The notes below the pieces were generated by a model. It ran no database searches. It saw only the letters and a program-made list of their open reading frames with translations, and was not told the DNA's origin. A DNA stretch of 64,000 nucleotides from a virus, in IMG/VR virus record IMGVR_UViG_3300028840_006004, positions 1-64,000 of that record; one strand, 5' to 3'. Position numbers and translations under genes: made by a program. This document shows positions 1-6,526 of this stretch, piece by piece. Every line of letters begins with the position of its first letter. The first letter of the stretch is position 1.

Positions 1-90
1 ATTACAAAAACCGGAGAACATAGTCCCGGAAACCTCAAGAACTTTCTTGGTCCTGGCGATATACATTACTCTTCGGAGTATAAAATATAA
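1..90 (+). CDS. C-terminal end of a gene cut by the window edge
   Basis: Frame 1 is open from the first base and ends at a TAA (88-90), giving 29 residues that finish HYSSEYKI. A terminator follows 20 bases later, as expected for the end of a transcription unit. Frame 2 is also open to base 94, so the choice of frame rests on the terminator spacing and a more ordinary residue composition. Too little is visible to name a function. A cUUCGg tetraloop hairpin (67-80) lies inside the coding end. Confidence 0.45.
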   Translation: MTKTGEHSPGNLKNFLGPGDIHYSSEYKI

Positions 91-110
91 TTGATTTATA
101 AATGATTTTA

Positions 111-138
111 AGCCTCCATCCTAAGTGGAGGCTTTTTT
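111..138 (+). terminator. Rho-independent terminator just before a gene start
   Basis: Perfect 8-bp stem AGCCTCCA (111-118) with TGGAGGCT (126-133), 7-base loop, then six T (133-138). It ends only six bases before the ATG at 145, so it may end transcription of the preceding gene or attenuate the next one. Confidence 0.85.
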
Positions 139-144
139 AATGTT

Positions 145-333
145 ATGAAAAAAATAGGACTAAGAATATTAGGAATATCGTTTATGCTTGCCTTGATTGA
201 GAACGCATACTTTGGATGGAACATGGTACCAATGAGTCAGGCAGAATGGATTTTAGATATAATCATAGGATCCGGACTTGGTATTGGATATTCTATTTAT
301 GTCATCGGTTGGACAATATCAAAAACAAAATAA
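145..333 (+). CDS. Small membrane protein, unknown function
   Basis: 62 residues with two hydrophobic stretches (about residues 5-27 and 36-58), the second rich in Gly and Ile. This is a two-helix membrane protein. The ATG at 145 follows the terminator at 111-138. The stop at 331-333 is one base before the next start (335), suggesting coupled translation. Small membrane proteins of this shape are common in phage early regions, but no family is recognised. Confidence 0.6.
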   Translation: MKKIGLRILGISFMLALIENAYFGWNMVPMSQAEWILDIIIGSGLGIGYSIYVIGWTISKTK

Positions 334-334
334 A

Positions 335-748
335 ATGAGAGCTATAAGAGATATACAATCAGCGCTATTAGAGTGCTACGAATTTAAAACACAGCATGAT
401 CCAAATGATATTGCTGAAATTAAAAATAATGAAGGCTGGATTGAAGCTTTAAAATTTGTTCTTGCAAACGAAAGAATGCCAATTGATCCTGCTCGTTTAT
501 CAGATAAAATCAAATCAAGGATAAATCTGATCCGTGCAAATGTAAAATCGAATAATGCTTTGAATATGATTTCGGGCGGGTTTTGTTCAATAATTGTTTT
601 GGAACCAGAAGAAATTGAACGCAAAGAAGCAGACCACGAATTCTACATTCTCCAGATAAAATATGGAGTTCAAAGTGATGTTGAGAATACAGTTCACACT
701 GTTTACGCTAAGCTTGATGTCAAAACATTAGAATATCAATACTTATAA
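335..748 (+). CDS. Hypothetical protein, 137 residues
   Basis: Starts MRAIRDIQSALLECYEF. The ATG at 335 was chosen because it sits one base after the preceding stop; an upstream TTG at 278 would lie inside the neighbouring membrane protein gene. The N-terminal half is helical and charged, and the C-terminal half (about 75-137) alternates in a beta-like pattern. The next gene begins three bases after its stop. No recognised domain. Confidence 0.65.
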   Translation: MRAIRDIQSALLECYEFKTQHDPNDIAEIKNNEGWIEALKFVLANERMPIDPARLSDKIKSRINLIRANVKSNNALNMISGGFCSIIVLEPEEIERKEADHEFYILQIKYGVQSDVENTVHTVYAKLDVKTLEYQYL

Positions 749-750
749 TC

Positions 751-1134
751 ATGGGATATTACACTTATCACTATATGCATATTTACGATGTTAGAGAAGG
801 TGATTACAACAACTTTGCCAGTGATGAAGATGTTGAAAAAATAATGAAGTTTTTCCAGGCACATTGTGAAGATGCTAATTATGCTCTTGAAGAAGATGGA
901 AGCGGAGCTGATTCTTCAAAATGGTATGAAAGCGAACAGGATATGGCATTCATAAGCTCATTCTTTCCTGGATTTCTATTTGCATTGCACGGAGATGGAG
1001 ATGACAGAGAAGATCAATGGACATGTTTCGGTCTGAATGGCAAATCCTATGTTGAACAGGTCGAATTTGTTTACCCGGTATTTGATGTAGAAATTTTAAA
1101 TTACAACCATGAAATCAAAAAGAAAAAATCCTGA
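751..1134 (+). CDS. Conserved-type small acidic phage protein, unknown function
   Basis: 127 acidic residues. The order of features (ALEEDGSGADSSKWYE, then a segment ending PGFLFALHGDGDDREDQW, then FGLNGKSY) resembles a small acidic protein seen in many phages, with a YALxExG..S.KWY core and a GxG/D-W motif, usually annotated as hypothetical. The basic C-terminal tail KKKKS is encoded where the gene overlaps the next one by 26 bases. The role is unknown. Confidence 0.7.
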   Translation: MGYYTYHYMHIYDVREGDYNNFASDEDVEKIMKFFQAHCEDANYALEEDGSGADSSKWYESEQDMAFISSFFPGFLFALHGDGDDREDQWTCFGLNGKSYVEQVEFVYPVFDVEILNYNHEIKKKKS

Positions 1135-1294
1135 TTGCCCTCATTGCAGATCCTCTAATACATATTTCCTTGGAGAAGATAGTTGGATCCAATATTATCA
1201 CTGTACCTGCGGGCATGATTTTAAAGTAGATACCAAGGAATATGCATGGACTAAACAAGAAATCGATGAGCAGGAAAAGAAAGCTAAAAATTAA
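1109..1294 (+). CDS. Small zinc-ribbon protein
   Basis: 61 residues. CPHC (residues 10-13) and CTC (32-34) give a C-x2-C...C-x-C pattern typical of a single zinc ribbon. The C-terminus is a charged helix. It overlaps the genes on both sides in other frames, as is usual in this arm. A nucleic-acid or protein-binding adaptor is likely, but the partner cannot be inferred. Confidence 0.6.
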   Translation: MKSKRKNPDCPHCRSSNTYFLGEDSWIQYYHCTCGHDFKVDTKEYAWTKQEIDEQEKKAKN

Positions 1295-1592
1295 GTTTGA
1301 GCAATTTATCATAAGATGGAAAGTTGTTTTCAAAATATTGCTAAATCCTAAGAGTAGATGGTTTGTTGCATTTCTTACAGATCAACAGCTTATTAATTTG
1401 TACAAAGGTGATGAATTTCTTATTGTTTTTCAATACCATAGGATTCAAAAAGACATTCTTATAAAAATGCTCAGGAATCTAAATGAATCAATAGATGAAT
1501 GGGATGAACTGTATTATGATATAGAAGCAAGCGTTAAAGCAGATGAGTATAAAACCACTAACGGCGGAACAAAAAATAAAAATAAAAGCTGA
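1266..1592 (+). CDS. Hypothetical basic protein, 108 residues
   Basis: Starting at the ATG at 1266 (MSRKRKLKIKFEQF) the protein has a strongly basic N-terminus, an aromatic/hydrophobic stretch (WKVVFKILL) and an acidic C-terminal helix. An upstream ATG at 1242 is in frame but would lengthen the overlap with the zinc-ribbon gene to 53 bases, so 1266 is preferred. No recognised family. Confidence 0.5.
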   Translation: MSRKRKLKIKFEQFIIRWKVVFKILLNPKSRWFVAFLTDQQLINLYKGDEFLIVFQYHRIQKDILIKMLRNLNESIDEWDELYYDIEASVKADEYKTTNGGTKNKNKS

Positions 1593-1746
1593 CATCAAAG
1601 AAATGCATATCAGGCGCTACGGGACAAAGTTTGTTTTCGTTCCGGACCTCGATCGGCATTCTCATGTTCCAAAAAGAAAATCTTACGATATGGATCATTT
1701 GATGGATGATCTCGATTTCATATTTAACCATTTAACCATAGAATAA
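1543..1746 (+). CDS. Hypothetical protein, 67 residues
   Basis: Small protein overlapping its upstream neighbour by 50 bases and sharing its last base with the start of the next gene (TAATG at 1744-1748). Its first residues (MSIKPLTAEQKIKIKADIKE) look like a normal N-terminus. A basic middle (HVPKRKSYDMDH) is followed by a short acidic helix. Function unknown. Confidence 0.55.
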   Translation: MSIKPLTAEQKIKIKADIKEMHIRRYGTKFVFVPDLDRHSHVPKRKSYDMDHLMDDLDFIFNHLTIE

Positions 1747-2012
1747 TGGAATACCAAGTTGTATATACAATAGAAGTTGAAGCTGAAACAAATGAAGAAG
1801 CTGCAGCTCGAGTTATGGAAATTCTACAAGATCCGTATAATCAAGCCTGGAATTTTGAAGTTCGCGAAGAGCACGGCAAAGAAGGAATTTTGATTAATAT
1901 GGAGGAAGAGGGTTACTGTAAAGAATGTGACCTGTCAATGGAAGTTAAACCAGATGAGGGATACTGGATATGCCCACTGGGACATATTAAAAAATTTAAA
2001 AACCACGAATAA
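1746..2012 (+). CDS. Small protein with C-terminal zinc-ribbon-like Cys pairs
   Basis: 88 residues. The N-terminal half (MEYQVVYTIEVEAETNEEAA) looks like a strand followed by a helix. The C-terminal half has CKEC, then WICPLGH, a C-x2-C...C-x3-H arrangement compatible with one zinc site. The start is coupled to the preceding stop. It is the second putative zinc-binding small protein in this cluster, and its partner is unknown. Confidence 0.6.
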   Translation: MEYQVVYTIEVEAETNEEAAARVMEILQDPYNQAWNFEVREEHGKEGILINMEEEGYCKECDLSMEVKPDEGYWICPLGHIKKFKNHE

Positions 2013-2014
2013 GA

Positions 2015-2407
2015 ATGAAACGATTTACCGATTTGAAAATAGGATCTTCAGTATGGAAAACCCGCGGTTATAATATTGAACTCCATAAAGTAACTTACTT
2101 GATGTTGGAGCCTGTTAACGAACCGCCATTGAAAACAGTCTGTAAAGATTACAAGAGCCGATCGATCTATGTTGAACGTGGAAATTTTGATCCAGGTTGT
2201 ACTCAAATAAAAGGCGAATATGGCGGAATATACTTTTTCAATCTCGAAGAAGCGATCAAGCATGTAAAACAAGAAATGATCAAAGACGTTCTTGAAGAGA
2301 GAAGAAAAATCTTAAAGTCTTTGGATCAAATTGATGAAATTCTACCACGATTTCTGAATTACCATCACGATTTGAATGAGGAACGAGGCTTGAATGAGGA
2401 TTTGTAG
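2015..2407 (+). CDS. Hypothetical protein, 130 residues
   Basis: Starts two bases after the preceding stop. The first two thirds are mixed beta-like (MKRFTDLKIGSSVWKTR...), and a charged helix (about 85-130, EEAIKHVKQEMIKDVLEERRKIL) ends the protein. The C-terminus carries a short repeat, LNEERGLNEDL. It is the last gene before a 47-base gap, so it may end a translationally coupled group. No function recognised. Confidence 0.6.
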   Translation: MKRFTDLKIGSSVWKTRGYNIELHKVTYLMLEPVNEPPLKTVCKDYKSRSIYVERGNFDPGCTQIKGEYGGIYFFNLEEAIKHVKQEMIKDVLEERRKILKSLDQIDEILPRFLNYHHDLNEERGLNEDL

Positions 2408-2454
2408 TATCTTCGCTGAGTAGTCCAATTAATAATCATTTAAACAGTAATCAG

Positions 2455-2769
2455 ATGGAAAAAGTACCTATTAAATTTGTGGTAGAAATCCAAGTAGGAC
2501 AAAATGGTGTAGTCAACACCCAGATTAGCTCGATAGACGGGCAAGCAATTATGTACAACGAGATTATCGGCGCAATGGAAACCTCCAAATCAATGTTCAT
2601 ACGACAGAATATTGCACTGGAAGAACAAGCACCTCCTCCTCCGAAAAAAGAAATTCCGATGATGGATGGTCCAACTAAGCCAGCTGTATTGGAAGTATCC
2701 AGGCCTAATAAAGAGCCAGAACCAGTTCGTGATCCTGGTGATATGATAGAGTCTGAAAATAAAAGTTGA
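2455..2769 (+). CDS. Hypothetical protein with proline-rich, acidic C-terminus
   Basis: 104 residues. Residues 1-55 look like a small folded unit (EKVPIKFVVEIQVGQNG...). Residues 60-104 are low complexity, with PPPPKKE and many Pro and Glu, probably disordered. The stop overlaps the -33 element of the promoter at 2766-2795, so the coding unit ends where the small-RNA unit begins. No family recognised. Confidence 0.55.
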   Translation: MEKVPIKFVVEIQVGQNGVVNTQISSIDGQAIMYNEIIGAMETSKSMFIRQNIALEEQAPPPPKKEIPMMDGPTKPAVLEVSRPNKEPEPVRDPGDMIESENKS

Positions 2770-2795
2770 TAATCGGCAAAAGTTTTATACTTTTG
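2766..2795 (+). promoter_or_regulatory. Bacteroidota-type promoter of a putative small RNA
   Basis: TTG at 2766-2768 and TACTTTTG at 2788-2795, separated by 19 bases. This matches the known Bacteroidota primary promoter (-33 TTG, -7 TAnnTTTG). Predicted start of transcription is about 2798-2802, at the base of the long stem of the downstream RNA. It supports a Bacteroidota host. Confidence 0.65.
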
Positions 2796-2800
2796 TCATG

Positions 2801-2904
2801 TGGAATTTGTGATTGATTATAGTAACGTATGTTCTTTGAGCGCAAGCTCATCAGTCATAAATTCCCATACCTACCCTTCACCTGCAAAGCTGGAGGGTTT
2901 TTTT
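2801..2904 (+). ncRNA. Putative small structured RNA, about 104 nt
   Basis: The segment has its own promoter (2766-2795) and terminator (2873-2904). Bases 2802-2817 pair with 2850-2865 along 16 consecutive positions, with two G-U wobbles and no mismatch. The enclosed region holds a second hairpin, TGAGC-GCAA-GCTCA (2837-2850), with a GNRA tetraloop (its last A would compete with the long stem), and an unpaired segment around 2818-2836 that could be a target-binding or junction region. An open frame across it (2800-3060) has no credible protein character. No known RNA class is recognised; a trans-acting regulator is possible. Confidence 0.6.
2873..2904 (+). terminator. Rho-independent terminator of the putative small RNA
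   Basis: ACCCTTCA (2873-2880) pairs with TGGAGGGT (2891-2898) including one G-U pair, a short G-C extension closes the loop, and seven T (2898-2904) follow. Confidence 0.75.
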
Positions 2905-2905
2905 A

Positions 2906-3209
2906 TAGGCTGTTCTAAACATCGCTACAGCCAGGGAATTAGCCAACCCGAAACAAAAAGAGAATCAAAACCTGGTACTCGATCCCAACACGAACATAAC
3001 CCGAAGCAATGTCCCACCGCCGACAACTTCGTTGCGAAATATATGGTGGCCTTTAATTAGGTTTTCGCGAGAGTGTTACCTCGATAGAGGCGAGGAATGG
3101 ATTGTCACCAGTAGATTGGTTTGGCCGAAATGATTGCCAGTCGTCCCTATATTCTGACACCATGATCAGAGGGTAGGGCGGCTTGTATTTACTCGTAAAA
3201 TCTTAATAA
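2906..3209 (+). ncRNA. Structured non-coding segment, class unknown
   Basis: About 300 bases without a credible gene and visibly richer in G+C than the flanks. Several local hairpins are present: GGCTGT/ACAGCC (2908-2913 with 2927-2932); CCACC/GGTGG (3014-3018 with 3045-3049) enclosing CAAC-TTC-GTTG (3024-3034); CCTCG/CGAGG (3079-3083 with 3091-3095); and a 13-position stem (3145-3157 with 3166-3178) with two G-U pairs, one mismatch and an 8-base loop. It is not a tRNA and lacks the hallmark sequences of tmRNA or RNase P RNA. It could be a large phage RNA or the folded leader of the gene at 3210. No separate promoter was seen. Confidence 0.45.
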
Positions 3210-4001
3210 ATGAAAGAATCAGATAAATTAAAAAAGCAGTTAGATGCTGTGCTTAAAAATGAAGCCGAAGAAGCACACAAAAACAAAGTGGCTGAGGCTA
3301 CGAAATATGTCAAAAAGGCATATAAAAATGTAATAGTCAAAAGCAGATCGACTTACATTAATTACAAATGGTTTAAAGAAGTTAAGGTTGAAAATCCATA
3401 TAACGCCGGTGATCCTAAACGAATACTACTTGTGTACGAAACTGTTGCGGTTATGATAGATACTGCTTGGCGTACTGGTATCGAATATTATCGTAGAGGT
3501 AATGCTGAATTCTTGGATAAAGACATGTTCAGTTACGACAATATTTATAAATGGACCGAAATTCCGGAAGATGAATGGGGAGGAGTTGTTAAAGCTGTAA
3601 AAGCATTGACTAAAAACTTGATTGCTGAAATAGATGACGGCAAAATTAAACCTTTAAATCACATGTCCGGTGTAGAATATACATACCATAATGTTCGTGA
3701 AAAACAAAAACACTTGTTAGATCTACCTCACATAAAACTCGAAAAACGTGAACCCTTCTTGATAGGAGAAACGATCTTCCGTGTAGATGACCTGTACATC
3801 ATCTCACCACAATCTATCAAATACGCCATAGAGGTATTAGAAAGAAAGGCATATTCTGATCAAGACAGCACCAGAGTTCTCTCAGCAATGGGATATCGTA
3901 ATCGTCACGATGAATCAGCTGCTTGTTATAACCTAATCAATAAACTGGAAAACTATGAAAAATACCTCGTTCAAAGTGAGGATCAAAAAAGTGCATTATA
4001 A
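3210..4001 (+). CDS. Hypothetical protein, 263 residues
   Basis: The first long gene of the arm, preceded directly by the folded segment 2906-3209. The N-terminal 45 residues are a Lys/Glu/Ala-rich helix (MKESDKLKKQLDAVLKNEAEE), probably coiled coil. The rest is mixed alpha/beta with several aromatic motifs (YINYKWFKEVKVENPY; RRGNAEFLDKDMFSYDNIYKW) but no recognised catalytic pattern. It overlaps the next gene by 47 bases. Its position ahead of sigma-like, ParB-like and SSB-like genes suggests an early nucleic-acid-related role, but this is only inference. Confidence 0.7.
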   Translation: MKESDKLKKQLDAVLKNEAEEAHKNKVAEATKYVKKAYKNVIVKSRSTYINYKWFKEVKVENPYNAGDPKRILLVYETVAVMIDTAWRTGIEYYRRGNAEFLDKDMFSYDNIYKWTEIPEDEWGGVVKAVKALTKNLIAEIDDGKIKPLNHMSGVEYTYHNVREKQKHLLDLPHIKLEKREPFLIGETIFRVDDLYIISPQSIKYAIEVLERKAYSDQDSTRVLSAMGYRNRHDESAACYNLINKLENYEKYLVQSEDQKSAL

Positions 4002-4176
4002 ATACTCTGAAGTATTTAGTGTAGGAGATGTAGTTGAATTCAGCAAGAATGAGAAAACAGGAAACTATGTACTAAAGTCCAATGTCGATGGAGAGCTTTA
4101 TTCCGCTGAAGATTACGGGAAATGTTTCAAAATGCATGCAATTTACGATGAACTTTTCGAGAAGATTGACGAATAA
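3955..4176 (+). CDS. Hypothetical small protein, beta-rich
   Basis: 73 residues beginning MKNTSFKVRIKKVHYKYSEV. Alternating hydrophobic/polar residues and a central VGDVVEFSKNEKTGNYVL segment suggest a small barrel of the SH3-like kind, though this cannot be confirmed by eye. It overlaps the upstream gene by 47 bases. The -7 element at 4183-4190 begins just after its stop. Confidence 0.55.
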   Translation: MKNTSFKVRIKKVHYKYSEVFSVGDVVEFSKNEKTGNYVLKSNVDGELYSAEDYGKCFKMHAIYDELFEKIDE

Positions 4177-4182
4177 ATTGTA

Positions 4183-4190
4183 TAATTTTG
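4183..4190 (+). promoter_or_regulatory. Candidate promoter (-7 element only)
   Basis: TAATTTTG (4183-4190) matches the Bacteroidota -7 consensus TAnnTTTG in the gap before the sigma-like gene. No TTG lies at the expected 19-20 base distance upstream; the only nearby TTG is 14 bases away, so the match is partial. Transcription would begin about 4194, giving a leader of about 70 bases that ends in the hairpin at 4233-4260. Confidence 0.35.
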
Positions 4191-4232
4191 ACACGTACAT
4201 TTCTTATTAAATATTGTTGGTTTTTGATTCCG

Positions 4233-4260
4233 GGCTGGCCGTACACCAGCCTGGTTTTTT
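4233..4260 (+). terminator. Terminator or attenuator in front of the sigma-like gene
   Basis: GGCTGG (4233-4238) pairs with CCAGCC (4246-4251) around a 7-base loop, followed by TGG and six T (4255-4260). The T-run ends two bases before the ATG at 4263. This rules out the upstream in-frame ATG at 4188 as the usual start. It also puts expression of the sigma-like protein downstream of a termination signal. Confidence 0.65.
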
Positions 4261-4262
4261 CA

Positions 4263-4697
4263 ATGAAGAATTACGGGATATATAAAGGACTGGTCAGAAG
4301 AAGCATACATAACAAGCATGACGTAGATGATGTCTACCACAATGCTCTTCTAAAGTTCTATTCATACAATCCTGATCTAAACGACAGGTTCCCGCATTCA
4401 TTCTTATACCAAGCAATTCAATGGGCAATTACTGATTATTACAGGGATAAATACAGAATGCATCGTAAGTATTTACCGGAAGAGGTCTTAACACTGGCCG
4501 AATTTGATAGAGATTTCCGGGAATTATCCAACCTTGTATTATCAAAAGCTCCTCAACATGTACATTTACAGATCCAAGGATTTTCTCAAAAAGAAATAGC
4601 CAGGATTCTGAACACTACTGTAAATGCAGTAAAAGCAAAAAAATTCAAATTTATCAGGAAAGCAAGAAAATACTTGCTTAATGATATGTACGTATAA
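4263..4697 (+). CDS. RNA polymerase sigma-factor-like protein
   Basis: 144 residues from the ATG at 4263. An N-terminal segment (DVDDVYHNALLKFYSY, later SFLYQAIQWAITDYYRDKYR) follows sigma region 2, including the D-V-D-D-V-x-(Q/H)-(D/N)-x-(F/L) helix and the basic aromatic DNA-melting helix. A C-terminal segment (LQIQGFSQKEIARILNTT, then VNAVKAKKFKFIRKARKYL) follows the region 4 helix-turn-helix. Size and layout fit a short ECF-type sigma factor. It would guide host RNA polymerase to phage promoters. The gene sits behind a terminator-like hairpin, so its expression may depend on read-through. An alternative is a sigma-like DNA-binding regulator without promoter-opening activity. Confidence 0.7.
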   Translation: MKNYGIYKGLVRRSIHNKHDVDDVYHNALLKFYSYNPDLNDRFPHSFLYQAIQWAITDYYRDKYRMHRKYLPEEVLTLAEFDRDFRELSNLVLSKAPQHVHLQIQGFSQKEIARILNTTVNAVKAKKFKFIRKARKYLLNDMYV

Positions 4698-4718
4698 CAT
4701 TTATTAAAATATTTTGTA

Positions 4719-5537
4719 ATGAAAAACAACGAAGTTGAATTCGTGAGTCCTTCTACGATTATGGTTGATGAAAGGATCACAAGTGTATTGAAGCCTTTAC
4801 CTGATGAAAGCTATCAAAGACTTAAATTATCTATAAAAGAGAATGGTATTGAGCAAGCTATTATGGTATCAGCAGGAATGCTTGTTGATGGTAGACACCG
4901 GTTAAAAGCAGCCAGTGAGCTCAAGCTCGAACAAGTTCCAGTTGTCAGGATCCCGTTCACCTCGATCGAGGAACTCCAGAGAAAAGCAGTTTCCATTCAG
5001 TTGGACAGGAGAAATATTACTGCTGAAGAAAGAAATTTACTTATCCTAAAACATTATGAGGATGTCAAGTCTGAACGTGGTGAATCCAGGGGAAGACCTA
5101 AATTAGCATCAAGTGATGCTAATTTTGTAGAGCCTGATAACACTGATGTTTCAGCAAAAATTGTCTTCAAGGGAAAAACGTCCGAAGAGGTCGCAAAAAG
5201 AGTATCTGAAGACCTGGGCCAGGAAGTATCTCAAGCAACAGTTGAGCGTGTCATTGCAAAAGATAAACCGAAAAAGAAAAAAGAGTTCAAGGAAAAGGAT
5301 ACGATCAAGATCTGCATCATTTTCACACGTAACTCATCAAATGAATGGGAGGCCTTCCGAACATTATTCCATTCCAAGAAAGAAGCTGAGGAATTCATGC
5401 AGGAATACTACGATGACGGAAACGACATGTTCGATGGTGCCAAGACTCATACTACTGTGGTTGATTTCTTCGATAAGTTCGATCAACAAACACTCTTAGG
5501 ATATACTCAGGAGGTAGAAGATGGAGATCAAGAATGA
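4719..5537 (+). CDS. ParB-like (ParB/Srx fold) DNA-binding or nuclease protein
   Basis: 272 residues. Residues 9-66 give the ParB N-terminal pattern: a (P/S)STIMVDERI lead, LKLSIKENGIEQAIMV, then GMLVDGRHRLKAA (53-65), equivalent to the ParB nucleotide-binding box. The middle (about 110-185) is charged and contains EEVAKRVSEDLGQEVSQATV, which looks like a helix-turn-helix. The C-terminal third is mixed alpha/beta. In phages this fold is found in partition proteins, in nucleases and in regulators. No ParA is seen here, so a nuclease or transcription role is more likely than partition. It overlaps the SSB-like gene by 17 bases. Confidence 0.75.
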   Translation: MKNNEVEFVSPSTIMVDERITSVLKPLPDESYQRLKLSIKENGIEQAIMVSAGMLVDGRHRLKAASELKLEQVPVVRIPFTSIEELQRKAVSIQLDRRNITAEERNLLILKHYEDVKSERGESRGRPKLASSDANFVEPDNTDVSAKIVFKGKTSEEVAKRVSEDLGQEVSQATVERVIAKDKPKKKKEFKEKDTIKICIIFTRNSSNEWEAFRTLFHSKKEAEEFMQEYYDDGNDMFDGAKTHTTVVDFFDKFDQQTLLGYTQEVEDGDQE

Positions 5538-6090
5538 AAGAAGAGCCTATGGCTACTTGAAGTATAAAGGCCCGGTAGAAGAATTCAACGGAAACAAATT
5601 CCGGGCTTTTTCCATTCGTCATGTTCGTAAAACCGGTACGAGATATAGAGTTACTGATTACGGTTTTTCTGCAAGCAAAGGTGCTTTAGAATCTCTTCGC
5701 TTGATCGAGATTAATACTATGGTTCACGTCAAGTTCGAGATCAAGTCTAAAGAAGCTACAATTAAAATTGCTGGAAAAGAGAAATTAATATTTAAGACAT
5801 CTCTACGTGCACTGGATATATTTTCCTATGATGAGAAGGAAAAAGCTCCGGAATGGATTTGGAAACTGGATGATTATATGCTGATCAAGGATACCCAGGA
5901 AATAAAAAAACTTTTCCCGGAACCACCTGATATCTTAAAAAAAATGAAAAGCAATCCTGAACATCACGAAGCACATATCAATGAGTTTACTGACGTGAGC
6001 ACATTTAAACCAAAAGAAGTAGAAACAGCACCCGATTCAGAGGATCAGTTTCCTGACAGACCATCTGATGCGGATGATTTACCATTCTGA
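5521..6090 (+). CDS. Single-stranded DNA-binding-protein-like, with acidic DDLPF tail
   Basis: 189 residues. The N-terminal ~110 residues are beta-rich (YGYLKYKGPVEEFNG, KFRAFSIRHVRKTGTRY, TMVHVKFEIKSKEATI), compatible with an OB fold. The C-terminus is a disordered acidic tail ending SDADDLPF, which matches the DD(I/L)PF tip used by SSB proteins to dock replication and repair partners. The identification rests mainly on that tip plus a probable beta barrel, because the OB part does not closely resemble cellular SSB. Location among ParB-like, RuvC-like and HNH genes fits replication or recombination. Confidence 0.65.
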   Translation: MEIKNERRAYGYLKYKGPVEEFNGNKFRAFSIRHVRKTGTRYRVTDYGFSASKGALESLRLIEINTMVHVKFEIKSKEATIKIAGKEKLIFKTSLRALDIFSYDEKEKAPEWIWKLDDYMLIKDTQEIKKLFPEPPDILKKMKSNPEHHEAHINEFTDVSTFKPKEVETAPDSEDQFPDRPSDADDLPF

Positions 6091-6091
6091 T

Positions 6092-6496
6092 ATGGAAGAA
6101 AAATGGGAACAAATGATTGAAGATTGGATGCGTAATATCAAATACGACATTCATTTCAAAGTAAAGCCTGAAGCAGAAGAACTCGCCAAACAGATTGCTG
6201 AAAAACTTAATAAAGAACAAGATCTCTATATTGTTACAGTAAATAGAGGAACTGTTATTAAAAAAGACAATGAAGACAATCTGGACAATTATTTTCATAC
6301 AACAATTCCTGAGTGGAATCCAGCAATGGATGACTGGAAAGATAAATCAGTGAAAATAAGCCAACGTCATCAGCTTGCCAGAAAAATGTATCGTAAAGAT
6401 CCGAAAACAGGAAAAGAACTAATGAAAAAAGTTGTCTATCCTATTCCTGGTATTGAAAAATGGCAAGAGGAATATAATGAAATCATGGATTTATAA
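6092..6496 (+). CDS. Hypothetical protein, 134 residues
   Basis: The ATG at 6092 lies one base after the SSB-like gene's stop; an in-frame ATG at 6068 would overlap that gene. Highly charged with several aromatics: MEEKWEQMIEDWMRNIKYDI at the N-terminus and RHQLARKMYRKDPKTGKELM near the C-terminus. No recognised domain. Close coupling to the SSB-like gene suggests a related role. Confidence 0.6.
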   Translation: MEEKWEQMIEDWMRNIKYDIHFKVKPEAEELAKQIAEKLNKEQDLYIVTVNRGTVIKKDNEDNLDNYFHTTIPEWNPAMDDWKDKSVKISQRHQLARKMYRKDPKTGKELMKKVVYPIPGIEKWQEEYNEIMDL

Positions 6497-6526
6497 AAAC
6501 AATTACCAAACAAAAATGAAATTCAA

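Noticed and set aside
2800-3060. 86-residue open frame across the putative small RNA
   Set aside because: It runs through the RNA's stem and terminator, has Ser/Lys/Pro-rich random composition, and no link to neighbouring genes.
2906-3209. tmRNA or RNase P RNA
   Set aside because: None of the conserved terminal or core sequences of these RNAs is present.
4188-4262. Upstream start that would add 25 residues to the sigma-like protein
   Set aside because: It crosses a terminator hairpin and yields Trp-rich residues unlike a sigma factor; the ATG at 4263 matches the region 2 start.
4719-5537. Plasmid-type partition system
   Set aside because: A ParB-like fold is present, but no ParA ATPase and no repeated parS-like sites were seen in the window.
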